This document shows, piece after piece, positions 22,506 to 34,334 of a DNA stretch of 64,000 nucleotides (its first letter is position 1; each line of letters begins with the position of its first letter). This DNA is from Hygrophila difformis (lineage: Eukaryota; Streptophyta; Magnoliopsida; Lamiales; Acanthaceae), in NCBI GenBank assembly GCA_030278955.1, contig JAOANR010000004.1, positions 21,274,976-21,338,975 on the forward strand, read 5' to 3'. The translations under genes were made by a program, and so were the position numbers. Below the pieces are notes generated by a model that was not told the DNA's origin, made no database searches, and saw only the letters and a program-made list of their open reading frames with translations.

Positions 22506-23238
22506 TGATAATGGCCAGAAATGACCATTATTTTCAATCCATTTCCGTGTCTAAAACGGGCATTTGATCGCATTCCGGTCTTATATCAAACAAGAAAGTA
22601 GATGAATTGGACTGATTTATGCATAATTGTAAAAACATCGAGCTGGTATGAAAAATGCATAAATATGTAATTTTATTACACATTTATGTTAGAAAAATCC
22701 AAAAACATGAGAAAAAGAAAAGAAAAGAAAAAGGAATGAAAAAGATGGGCAAAAGAATAAAACAAGCCCACAAAATACAAAAAGATGGGAAAAGAGAGAA
22801 AAACCCACAAAAATACATGTTCCGGCCATCAGGCCCAATGAGGTGAGCCAGTCGCGAGACTGGCATCCTGGCGCTAGACGTGGTCCCGCGACAGGGGACA
22901 GGCTAGCGCCACAAAGATGAAATGCAAGGAAGCCAGTCCTGGAGCATCCTGTCGCTGGGCCCGTGGCGCGAACCATGGTCTAGCGACACAGGAGGAGTCC
23001 CGCGCCACCAGCATCGCAGTGAAGAAGAGACTGTCCCCAGACCCCTGTCGCTAGCCCCGTGGCGCGATCCATGGCCTCGCGACAGGGAGGTGCCTCGCGC
23101 CACAAAAGGAGAAATCAAAAGAAAACCAAGACCCAGTCGTGGAGCTTTGCAGCATAAGGCCTCAGTTCGCGCCACAACGCGTGATCCGCGACATGGCTAA
23201 GATGTGTGTGATGACTTGCGACACGGGCCTCAGATCAA

Positions 23239-23270
23239 GGCCCATGGGCCTAGGGTTTCACCTCTATAAG
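23239..23270 (+). promoter_or_regulatory. Putative LTR promoter: site II pair, telo box, TATA
   Basis: GGCCCA and TGGGCC lie back to back at 23239-23250, TAGGGTTT (a telo box) at 23251-23258, and TATAAG at 23265-23270. Site II plus telo box is a pairing known from promoters of plant ribosomal-protein and cell-cycle genes. The 3' LTR copy is near 40888-40919. Function is inferred from motifs only. Confidence 0.55.
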
Positions 23271-23929
23271 TATGTGGTGATCCCTATGTGCTCAAGTGTG
23301 GAAAAATAGACAAAATACATTCTTGAAGACAAGTGTGGAGTTCAGTTTGTAGGTAGTTTTAGTTTTTAGGTTAGTATTAGCTTAGCTTTAATTTTTTTTT
23401 TTGTATTATTTAATTTATGCCCTAGTTCAGCTTAGGCTAGTTTATTTTAATGTTGTTTCCTATTTCATCAGGTTAGGTAGCCATCTTATATCTTGCTTTC
23501 AGTTTCTAAAACTTTTTTTTTAGGGTTTTGTAACATCCAAAATGATGGGTATTCACAAACCTGCCAATAAATGGGAAGTTAATCTGAAAATGTGTCCCAA
23601 AAACATGAAATGGGTGTTACTAACCCATGGATTTACTGCTCTCCTTTTCCTATGGGTTATTTGACCCTTATTTCTTATTTAGCATGTAATATGTTCCCAT
23701 TTTTGAGTAATAGTGCATGCCGTATGTGATCAAACCCTAGATTAAGATTTTGCTTTATTTTAAATATTGTTCCAGCTTTGTTTAATTTTGTTCAAGCATG
23801 TTCTTGTCATTTCAATTTCAGTTTGGTTATTTCTGGGGTAGAAATACTTTTTGATCTGAAATAGGGTGAGGTCACGTACTATGCATGCCACTGTTCTCTT
23901 TTCTGACTTGTGTCCTGAACCACACCCAT

Positions 23930-24485
23930 GTCGCTATCCTCTTCCTGTCGCCAGACCACGTCTAGCGACAGAAAAGCAGTCTAGCGACACGAGTGACTAA
24001 GGATCCCTGTCTCTTTATCTAAAACCTGGTCGATAGGCAACCCTGTCGAGAGCCCATGGTTCTCGACACACTCTTAGTCTAGCGACTGGGATCAAAATTT
24101 TGTAATTTCTTTTCCAAGTGCTCCAGTCATGTAATTCATGTCTTGAACCCATGGTTCAGGACACAATTTCAACTTCATGACTGGGAAATTATGCCTTGGT
24201 CAATTTCTGAAAACCCCAGTCGCCAACCTCCTGTCGCGGAACCACGTTTCGTGCCACAATTTATGGCTAGCGACTGGCCTCAAATTTTAACTTCTGAACC
24301 TCCTGGCGCTAAATTCCAGTCGCTAGGCCATGCCTCGCGACAGGAATTACATATAGCGACAGGAAAACCCCAAATTTTCAAAATATCCAATTTCTCTTAT
24401 TTCCCACCTTTCTGTCGAGATCCTCCTGTCGCGGACCCACGGTCCGCGACACAATTTCTGTTTCTCGACAGGCTTGTTTCTCGAC
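23930..24485 (+). repeat. Palindrome array with variable stems
   Basis: This is the counterpart of the array at 6943-7456, with different stem sequences that still pair. TGTCGAGAGCC/GGTTCTCGACA (24044-24068) and TGTCTTGAACC/GGTTCAGGACA (24139-24163) each have one wobble pair. TGTCGCGGACC/GGTCCGCGACA (24427-24451) is perfect. Centres are CAT or CAC. Less regular members lie near 23945, 24232 and 24318. The copy in the 3' LTR spans about 41577-42135. Confidence 0.85.
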
Positions 24486-27300
24486 AGGCTTGGCACCTTT
24501 TTGCCAGATTTTTATTCTCCATCTCACCCCATTAATTAATTGAACCTTTGTATTAATATTTTTGAGGTTGAAATCCAACCCATGATTAAATTGATATAAA
24601 GAATTTTGTTCAATTTCCATTAAAAGACTTTTCTACAAAATTAAACTCTAATGATCTAAGTATATAATCCGGACTGTAATTAATTAATTAATTATGGAAT
24701 GAGTGATTATTTAGACATAAAGAGCAATTATGGATTTAATTCCATACCCTTGCATGAGAAACCAAAGTCTCTCATACAAGATGACCCGAAAATACTTTCT
24801 TTTATTTATTTTGTCCTTTCCGTGTTGTGTGAAACAACTAGTAAGAGATATAATAGACTAATGTTGGCGGGTATTCCCACATGGATAAACTAGCTCGTGG
24901 TCTGTATATTAATGACTAGATGTTATTTTGCAAGGTCCGGATAGTGGTCGGTGGAAGCCTTGGCGGTTCGTCCATCCGAGATTATAATAGCTGCTCAGCT
25001 GACTCCTATCTGGATACAGTTTTATTTTCTTTATCTTAATTTCAAATCTGAATTCAAGTTGTAGTATTATTAAATGATGTCGACCAAAATTATTTGAGAA
25101 TTATTACAGCAAGAAAATATGTGGGTTTTTCTTCCATTCACAAACAAAAAGGGAGCTGAATGACGGTGGTCACCGTCATTTGGAATTCCTTTCTGTCTAC
25201 AAATCATTCCACCCTAATGAGAGGGAAATTGGATAGCAGATGTTTGCAGTCCACCCAATCATTTTGCCATCTTTTTAGCCAAAAATAAATTCTTCTCATC
25301 TCCGGCTATTTCATCTCTGTGTTTCAACTTCTGTCTAAACCCACCTTATATTTTGGGTTGTTTAATTTTACACTTCTCATATAAAATTATGCATGATAAT
25401 ATTATGTAAATATTGTGGTCATATTATTTTGGGATCCTTCCCTTGGACATAGGAGTCTTAATTTTAATCAGATGTCTCACAATAAATTTCCAACAAAAAT
25501 TCATTTATAAAATCCGGATCTGAGTAAGGGATACATTCAACAGTTATGACTAATTTATATCCGACTGGGGGTTGATTTTGGGGAATTAGAAGCAGAGTCA
25601 GCGATTAGGTCTCATCTAGACTGAAAGGATCTGTGTTTTAATTGAGAGTCTAGTACCTGTTTAGGGAATGATTTTCACATCGATTATTTTCCGAAATTGC
25701 TGTGTATTGGGAATTTAGTCTTAATTAACACACCGAGATGGGATCCACTTGGATTCAAATACAGTGTGTTAGATAATTCTAGAGGAACAATACATAGGCC
25801 TTGGTTATTTTCTAAGGTAGGGTTGAGTATTCTTTCAACTGCTATCCTCTTCTGCCAGAGCCTATTTTTGAGTCCTGAGTGAGTGCATCCGGAACGAACT
25901 AATTTATTAGTTCGTTTCATTAGTTTGTATCTCATAACCACCCGACGGGAAGTGAACACTGCGAGCGGTTCACTGAGAATAGGGAATTCTTGATCCGCAC
26001 CCGGTCATTCTGACTGGGGGCTTCCTTTTACTACCAGGGTCAGACTTTCAAAATCCTCCGAGTGATAGGATTTTAATGCCTTCTTTACCGCTGTCTTTTA
26101 CCGCTTTCTTTTAACTGCTTTCTCTAGAGGTCACTCGGTTGTATTGAGAGTTGCATAACTGCTACTAGGACTGATAGTTAAGGGATAGTTCAGGGCTTAA
26201 TTAGAATCTTTGGGCGTGACATGGGGGAATGATAGCGGTACTTGACACTTCAACTAATGATTTGTCAGGTGTTGCTTATCCACCACATATAAATAACGTA
26301 CCATTGCAAGGGTAGTTATGCATCTGTGGTATCTTAGAATTTATTTTCTTAAGAGCATGTAAACTCTTGCTGTAAGTACCTGTCTGTTAAAGGGAACATG
26401 GTATAGAGAGCATGAAAATTAGCTAACTGACGAATTATCCCAAACAAAGATCTGTGTATTAAAATGGAAGTTTAATTGTGTTTCATTTGAATCTTGTCCA
26501 ATTTTTATTATTTTCTTCCTGTCCCTTCTGTCTCATTTTAAATCTGCTTTCTTAGAATAATCTTAACCGCTTTCTTAGAGTAATTTCATTGCTTCCTTAG
26601 ATTAACTTTAATTCGCTTTCTAGAATAATTTTATCTGCTTTATTTTAATTGCTTTCATAACTTAGTTTAAATTCTGTCAAGTAGTTGATAATCAAACACA
26701 AACTTGAATCGAGTAACCGAGTGGAAAATCTTAGTAAACGACGTGGGCCCTGCTTCCATCGCACATCCTCCAGTGAACGATCCGGTACTTACTATAAATA
26801 CTACAATTTTTGACTCCGTGCGCTTTCGGGGGCACAGTTTCTTAACACAAGTAAATAAAAACGAGACGACCTATAAATCTATCCCTAATCCCAACTCCGC
26901 CATCATAAATTGGTTTCATTAAATAAAATCGAAAACCAGGATTATGATTTTTCAGAAAATATTCATGTAAAGTGGACGTGTCAAAAGTTTCATGGCAAGG
27001 ATCTTCATGACATGAAACTATGATAAATTTCACGATGCCTATGGCCAGGGACCTTCAGTGTGACAGACTGAAGGTCAAGATTGAACTGTCTATCCCGGCC
27101 GCACCGCGAAAGTTGTCAAAAGTTTCATGCCAGGGAGGTCCATAACGCCGTTTGAAATCAGAATACTCCATATGAGTAATAAAAAGTGAAATATATCCTT
27201 AAACCCTTTCCCGTGAATCATAACTCTTTTCATTCAATAAATTCAATCCTGATTTATTTTATTAGAAAATACTCGTGTTGCGAAATTGTCAAAAGTTTCA

Positions 27301-27318
27301 TGGCGCCGTTGCCGGGGA
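27301..27318 (+). other. Primer-binding site for tRNA-Asp
   Basis: TGGCGCCGTTGCCGGGGA immediately follows the LTR end GTTTCA and is identical to that of element C. Confidence 0.95.
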
Positions 27319-28404
27319 GGATGCAGCGTCGTTTATTAAGAGAATTACACTCCTGATTACTCATAGCTAGCTAGTGTAGCTTATCTATTTGTTTCAGAAC
27401 GGAGAAGTACCCTCAAATCAATTAAACATTTAGAATACTAAGACTCTAAATGTGAGGATGTTGATTTGAGGAGAAAACCTGACCAATTGGGTATTTATCT
27501 GCCTTGCAGGAAATTTGGAACCGCCAAAAAGAAGGAGAATAAAAAATAGCATGGAAAACCAGGTTCTTGGTTGGATTAATTCCATGAATCTGGAAAAATA
27601 TTCTCGGAATTTAAAGCAATTTAAAATTCGGAATAAGTTCAACGGATAAATGGAACTGATCCAACCTGATTTTATGCAAGTGGATTGTTTTAAACTTTAA
27701 CCCAATATTTTTGAATTTATTTGGACTGAAGTCGTTCAGGTCCAAAGCAAATAAAATGGACTCAGGCCCAACATCACACTCGGGCCCAGTCTGTTAAAAA
27801 TTTGAAAATTCAAAATCCGTGTCGCGAAATCTCTTCCCTGTCGCGGAACCCAGTCCCGCGCCAGGAGGATAGCGACACGAACCTTTTAGATTCAGCCTGG
27901 GACTCCTGGCGCTAAACTCAACCCCTGTCGCGGACCCTTGTCCCGCGACACAGGGTCAGCCTAGCGACAGGGTCTCCCTACCCTCATCACCAAATCCTGT
28001 CGCGGAACAACCCTGTGTCGTGAGACCATGTCTAGCGCCATGGGACAGTTCCGCGACACGCTTTTACCTGGCCCCACTTCCCTTCTTTTAAATCCAGTCG
28101 AGTAATACCCCAGTCGCTAGGCCGCGCCTCGCGACTGGCTCCCAGCTTAGCGCCCCCTCTAATGGCGCTATACCCCAGTCGTGGAACCCGGTTCCGCGAC
28201 ATGGGCTAGGGTTCCGCGACCAGGCCCATCAGTTTATTTAACTCCCTCTCTTCGTCTTCTTCCTCACTTCTCCAACACTTTGTCAATTTCTCAATTCTCT
28301 CGCACATTCGAAAACCCCTCCTTGCCGACGAACACCACGTGTTCCTCGCACTCTCCGATCACCATCTCAGGCGAAACTCCGTCCATTTCTCGCGAAAAAT
28401 CACA
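27319..28404 (+). other. Leader of element E: hairpin module and palindromes
   Basis: No gene. A hairpin/GAGGATGT module at 27425-27509 ends in CTTGCAG. A GGTTCTTGGTTGGATT segment at about 27561 matches those in element C. From 27820 to 28210 there are further GTCGCGG-type palindromes, for example GTCGTGGAACC/GGTTCCGCGAC near 28168-28200. The last 170 bp are C/T-rich and look like a plant 5' UTR leading to the ATG at 28405. Confidence 0.75.
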
Positions 28405-31400
28405 ATGGCGTCGTCGTCATCTCCTCCGAAGAAAGCCGAACCCTGGTAACCTCTCTCCCACGCATTTCACGAGTTCGCGCAGGCCCCTGATTTTGTGATT
28501 TTTTGTGTTTTTTCGCTTCATTATGTGTAAATGAACTTCTGTCTTGTTCCATTGTGTGATTCTCGAGTTCGATTTTAGGCTACTGGTACTTTGGGCATAA
28601 TTGTTGTTGTTTTGATTTCTGATGAATGTTGTCGTTGGCCGAGCATGGGGTGAAGGTTAGATTTATGTTTGTTCTGATTTGAAGGGGGTAGGAAATGGTC
28701 GTTTTTAATGGGCATTTTGAATTCGGCGTCTAGGGCTGTTGGAGAACATAGTGCAGGATTGGGGGTGTATTAGGACTGTTTTCACCATTGTCGGATTTTA
28801 GATTTTAGGGTTCTTGTGAATTATGCTTGATTTCTTGAGTGTAGAAGTAGCGCTAAGCTCTCGTGTGAGATTTTGAGGTTTAAGCTTAAAGAACTGATGA
28901 GTATTGGTTAACTGTTGAGTTGGGAGCATGCCAAATTGTTTGATCAAGCATGAGACTTTGTGATTCCCTGTTCTTGTCTAGATACATGTTTGATTTTATG
29001 TCTCTGTGGATTATGAGCATGATTCTTGTGTTTTTGCTATACTGTGTAGATGCTCTTTGCATGCCAATGTGTTCATTTAATGCTCACTCCCTGTTCTAGT
29101 ACTCTGTGCGTTTGTGAGCAGCAATCTGTGTAAAAGACATGTTTGTTTTTGTTTGGCAGTCTGTGCCACAAACCCAAACCCCTTTTCCTGAAATCACTTT
29201 TCACAAAAAGACAAAAAATATATATGGTGGAATAAAAATTGACTTGTGTTTTTGTTCCCAATGGAACTATTAGTGTGAATTGAGATAGCAGTAATTTTTG
29301 CCACATAGACTGCTATCCCTTTTTAAGAAATCCAGAAATGGGACCACACACATCCCACTTTTCATTAAATAAAACAAGTCAACCTTGGAAATTAAAAATA
29401 GTGTTTGCCAAATTTTGTGTGAGAGTTTCGCTGTCCAAGGACAGTCCAAGCTATCCGGAATTAGCAAATCCGTTACACCACGTCTCCAATGCACACTCCA
29501 ATTTCGAGCAACCATCCCATTCGTCTCGTCTCATCCCATTTTCAACAAGTACCTCGAACTTGTTTAATAAATTTGAGAAAAATCAAGTTTTTGGGCCCAA
29601 TGGCCCATTAAGAGATTTTTGGTCCAATGACCATCTTATTTTCTCTTTTTGGACTCAAGAGTCCAAATCCAAAAACATCTGTAGGTCCAACGACCTCAAT
29701 TTTAATATTGCAGCTATAAATAACATTATGTATGCTTTGGAATAAAATTCAAGTTAAAACAATTGAATCACATTTCAAGCAAAGCTCAAAATGTGAGGAT
29801 GTTGACTTTCAACTTGAACAAATTCTTGAAAACTATAAAAACTTGAATACCCCTAATCTTTTCTATTCGTCTCAGGAATGAATTAGTGGTAAAGTCGGGC
29901 ATCGGATTGCCTGACTGCACATATAGAGATGCGGCTATTCAAGTATCAGCTGATCGGACTGAGATTAAGAGCATGAGAGCGGCCATTGTCTCAGAATACG
30001 AAGTGCCGCTCGATCATACCACAGAGGATAAACTTGAGCTTGCACCAGGGTGGGACGTGAACATACCTCCGGAGGAGAGAACCGTTGTAGCAGCCTCCAT
30101 AGAAAGAGACTATTATCACTTCCTCAAGAAATTTTGGGGGATGATGATGGACCATGCCCCACAGGACGCACTCACAACTCCAGCAGTCCATCACGAACGC
30201 ATCCAGCTAAGGTTCGGAGAACACAGAGCAATTTGGAACAGGCATGTGGAAAAAGGGACAAAAGAGCCACATCTAGCCGACTTCGACATCATCATCCCAG
30301 TTCAAATCATAGATCCCCAAGTCAGAATGGCATTTGCAGACAAGCAGATTGATCTCAGCAGAATCCTCAAGAGCGGAAACATCATGATGCACGAGGCATT
30401 CCCATTCAAGTGGAACCCATATCTTTTTGAAAGAAGGGGACCAGTGGAACAAAGATGGATCACAGATCAAGCTCGCCTCAGGCATAGAGAATTGAGTTTG
30501 AATCTGTACAAACACCTTAAGAATGCTGAAAAGTTTGAGCAAGGCCGCAACACTTCATTGTTGGAAACCATGAGAAAGATGATAAAGGATGCACGTCAAG
30601 AATGGGAAGACCTAACTTTTTCATGGGGAAAAGGAAATCCGAGCATCACTAAGTCTTTTCTGGATCCGGGGGTGGAGCTACCTGCTGAAGAGGTATTTGA
30701 GTCTGTTTTCACGCACCGAAAATATGGGCAATTTAAAACAGCTAAGGAGGATGAGCTTCCTCGCCACATTGCTATACTGAGAGAACAGCTGCTGGTGGAT
30801 ATACACAAGGGTAGCTGGAAGCCTATAAAGAAGGGGGACAGACAGTTCAATCTAATGTCTAAAGCTGAGGCAGGGACCCACCTCAACTACAACCAGGCAC
30901 AGGACATGACTTATCTTGAAGGGATGCGAAAAGACCTAGTAGGGGCTATGATAGACAAGTATCGGGAAGCTTACCCAGAGCTGATCATGGAAATGGACAA
31001 AGAGGGACTTCGATACTGTAACGAGAAGTCAGAAAAGAAGAAGAAAATTTTGCATTACAACCACAATGTCCGCAGCAAGTTCTGCAAAAGGATCAAGGAT
31101 GATTGGGAAGTACAGCTGGAACATATCACTCAACGGAGCTTCGTGGAGGACTATTTGAAATACGCTGAAAAGCTGATGGGTTATGATGATAAGCCAGGCA
31201 CTGAAAGAGATGCCGAAGAGGACCCAGACGCTTTCATCAATGCCTAGATCTCGACACCTCCTCCTAACGCCAACCCACAGCCTACCCAGCCAGCAGTACA
31301 AGCTTCGGCTTTACCGCCAAGAGGGCAGACTGAAGTGCAAGAAGTTGCTAATCCCGAGCCTGTAGTACAACAAGAAGCAGTCCGGACTCCAATACAGCCA

Positions 31401-34133
31401 ACTCAATCTGAAATGCCAGCACCTGCCACAACTAAGGCACCCATCCCGCCCGAGCAAACATCCAATACTGCTGTTACATCTGAAGGTCAGCCAGCACCTC
31501 AATCGGGAACGAGAAGAAGATTGATAAAATCTGCTGACAAAGATAAAACAGCAAGAGCTCCGGAAAGGAAGGTGGAAATCAAAGAACCTGAGCCAACTGC
31601 TAGAAAAGTGATAGCACCTGCAGACCAAAAAGATAGAGGCAAGGGACCAATGCCACCGCCACCGCCTAAGAGAAAAGAGCTGATTGCCCGCGATGCTGAA
31701 CTAGCTCGGAAAATGCAAAATGACGAACTTGCATTAGCTGGTCTACTTGATCAAGGAACATGCAGCTCAGGAGTGGAGAAAATGGATGACCAAGAACGAG
31801 TTGAAAAGGTAAAGAAAGCTGAAGCAGAAGAACAGGTAGCGAGAAACATTCAGCAGACAAAAGACGAGGAAGCTGCGCGGAAGCTTGAGGCTGAGCTTGA
31901 AGCCAAGAGAGGAGCTGAGATTGAAGAGCAGACTCGGGAGGAAATTATCCAAGTAAAAATAGAAAAAGGTGAAGAGATGGAGAAGCAAAGGGCTGAACAA
32001 CAGGAAGAGAAATCTGCCGAACCAAAGACAATCAGAGACATTGATGATGATGAGCTGCTAATGTTAGACAAGATGCCCGAAGTTAGGCCATCTGCTAGGG
32101 ACGATCCTCATCCCTTGGCACACTTGACTCCTGAAGAAAGAATTGAAAATTTCAGAACATTCTTTGGACTTAAAAAGGACGACCCTCTCTACCTAGAATA
32201 CCTGGCTGAAAAGGCAGAGCAAAGAAGAAGGATAGCAGAGAAAATGGCTCAGCAGGCAGGAGCAGAGAGCCCGTCACATCAAGCTGAACAGCCACAAGGC
32301 TCGCATGAGTCCATCGACCCAGCAGCAGTAGCCAAAACTCTGGAAGAGCAACCAAGTGAACACCCTATGGCCTCTGCACTCAAGGAGAATGTTCGGAATA
32401 TTGTGGCAGAAGCTGCAGCTGAAAACATTTTGAGGGAGGAGGAGGAGGTATCAACTAGTGTTGATCCTTATTTTCCTGTTTTTAATTTTCCAAAGCCTGT
32501 AATGACTGAGCACAACAAAATGAATAATGTAATTAAACAGGTTGAGGAGGGATCTAAAAATGACGCAGCTGAGGAAAGAGGAGAACAAATTCATGAGGAG
32601 CATGAGGCAGGATCCAGCAATGAGCCTGTCCAAGGAAACCCAAGTGGGTCAACAGATTGGCACACGAGTGAAGACTTGGAGTCAATTGGATCTGTTAGAC
32701 CAATTGAATTTTGGTCTGAACACACTATAAGGCACCGGATGGGAGTGACAAAGCAATATGAAAAAAAGTAACTGAACAATGCAGACTTGGAGGTTAAATT
32801 CAATGGGCGCATGGAAGGGGTTGAACGTTACGCAAAGCTATTAAAGACGATTGTACCAGATAAGGGATTCAGCCCAGAGGTCTTGCTCCACCCCACAGTT
32901 GAAACCTTCTACAGAAACCAAGAATGGGGGAACTTCATGTTGCACCATGAGGAAGATGGATTTGTAGAGCTAACGCGCGAATTCTTCTGCAACATTGAAG
33001 CGAATCACAGAAGGACCTGGATTCGGGGTCATGTTATCAACATCTCACACGAATGGTTGAATGCATTTTTCGAAACCCCGGATATCCGAGACGAATTCCC
33101 TGCTGGAGAAATTCTGATGAAGAGAGGGAAGACCAAGAAGGCTGTATTATTTGCAGCTATAGCAAACAGTATGACAACGGTACCCGCTTCGGACCATACG
33201 TTCGATACAAACTGGTTGAAACTGCACTTCATGCCAACCTATGAGTTCTATATGTCGAAAATCCGGCCCAACTCACACCCACACACAACGTCTGGAAGCG
33301 TTCTTGTAGGACTCGCAAAGTTGTGGCATGGAGTGAAGCTAAACGTAGGAAGGCATGTCTTTGAAGTTCTGACGACCCGGATAGAGGACAAGCAAGTCTT
33401 ATGCTATCCAAATTTAATCCGAAGAATCTGCATAAGCCAGGGCGTCGATTTAAGTGCGTTTGCAACCGATAAGCCAGTGAAGGTGAACCCTCCTATCAGT
33501 GTGCCAAGACTCCCTCTGAGCGAAAGAATCACATACTCATTGCCTCAGCTGCCTGGCGACTCTGAAGCCCAATTTTCGTTCATATCCGGTGGTCAAGCAC
33601 CTTCCACAAGCAAGAGAATCAGGCCATCTAAGGGCAAGAAGGGAACAAAGAAAGCCCGTACTGATGCGGGACCTTCAAACGCAGTACAAGAAGAGCACCA
33701 GCAGAAGCATACGGAAATCCCACCTCCACCCCCAGCTCAACCTCCACCTCATCCAGTCCAAGTCCCACCTGCAAGTCAAAATGTCTCACAGTATCCGGCT
33801 GACTCCCTTGCGGTGGAACTCATGAGCAGCATGAGCAAGACAGTCACAGACAGCATAAGGACACTGGCAGACACAATGATTATGGGAAAGGAGGATGAAA
33901 GAAAGGAAAGAGCCGAAGAGAGAGCCGAGCAGAGGAGGCGGGATGATGAGTTCAGAAAGCTGCTGTTGGACAGAGAAGAACGCATGCATAAGGAAAGACT
34001 GGAAAGCGAAGAGAGGCAACAAAAGATGATGGAGTACGTGCTGTCTGCACTTGTTAAACAACTCCCGCAGCCACCAGCTCCACCGAAAGACGATGCTGGT
34101 CCTTCCAATCAACCCCAGGGTCCGACTGAATGA
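28405..34133 (+). pseudogene. Large spliced gene of element E, plant transposon protein-like C-terminus, two stop codons
   Basis: ATG at 28405 opens a 41-base exon (MASSSSPPKKAEP...), then GT at 28446 and AG at 29874-29875. Joining them keeps the frame, which runs to TGA 34131-34133 (about 1,418 codons) apart from TAG 31245-31247 and TAA 32769-32771. In order: an unrecognised region (29886-31244); Pro/Thr/Gln-rich linker; Lys/Glu-rich, probably coiled-coil region (about 31680-32060); acidic region; a domain near 32900-33450 (REFFCNIE..., IRGHVINISHEWLNAFF) resembling the plant family annotated as putative plant transposon protein (Transposase_32 in Pfam, from memory); proline-rich stretch; C-terminal coiled coil (33860-34040). 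No RT or integrase motifs. The TAA is absent from the duplicate at 36675-38474; the TAG is shared by the inverted copy. Function unknown. Confidence 0.75.
28446..29875 (+). other. Predicted intron of the element E gene (1,430 bp)
   Basis: The donor is CTG|GTAACC and the acceptor TCGTCTCAG|GAATG. The body is T-rich as in plant introns. Its 3' part contains a hairpin/GAGGATGT module at 29769-29800 (CACATTTCAAGC...GCTCAAAATGTG), upstream of the acceptor. Support comes from preserved frame and composition; there is no transcript evidence here. Confidence 0.65.
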
Positions 34134-34334
34134 GTGCGTCTCGATCTTATCATTGCGAGCTTAATTGTAAATATCATATAAGAGAATTTCAATCCATTTG
34201 TGCAAGTTCACTTTGATTGCAAATGAAATCTCTTGTAATTAATATAATTACTGTTTTCAATTTGGGATTTTGCAGCCCCAGCAACAATCTTTATTTTTAT
34301 TGGTTCGTATATTTCTGAAAAGATGTCTGCACAG
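34134..34334 (+). other. 3' flank of the element E gene
   Basis: This follows the stop codon. It contains a near-inverted pair (AAGAGAATTTCAATCC... and ...CAAATGAAATCTCTTG, about 34180-34235) and ends at CACAG where the inverted copy joins. The equivalent after the second copy is 38475-38675, which then continues into unique sequence. Confidence 0.7.

Larger units (their letters stand above)
22506..27300 (+). repeat. 5' LTR of element E (4,795 bp)
   Basis: Starts TGATAATGGCC and ends AAAAGTTTCA; repeated at 40155-44947. Its right half (from about 24530) aligns with the C LTR from about 7500; the left half is diverged. It holds hairpin-rich G/C stretches at 22850-23215 and 23930-24485, a promoter near 23239-23270, the conserved block near 25803-26020, the 23-bp tandem repeat, and fossil PBS copies near 26980 and 27117. 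No credible protein gene. Confidence 0.95.

Noticed and set aside
22655..23200. Short frames on both strands in the element E LTR (and 40304-40852)
   Set aside because: Low-complexity Lys-rich or palindrome-derived peptides; both strands open equally because of the G/C-rich inverted repeats.
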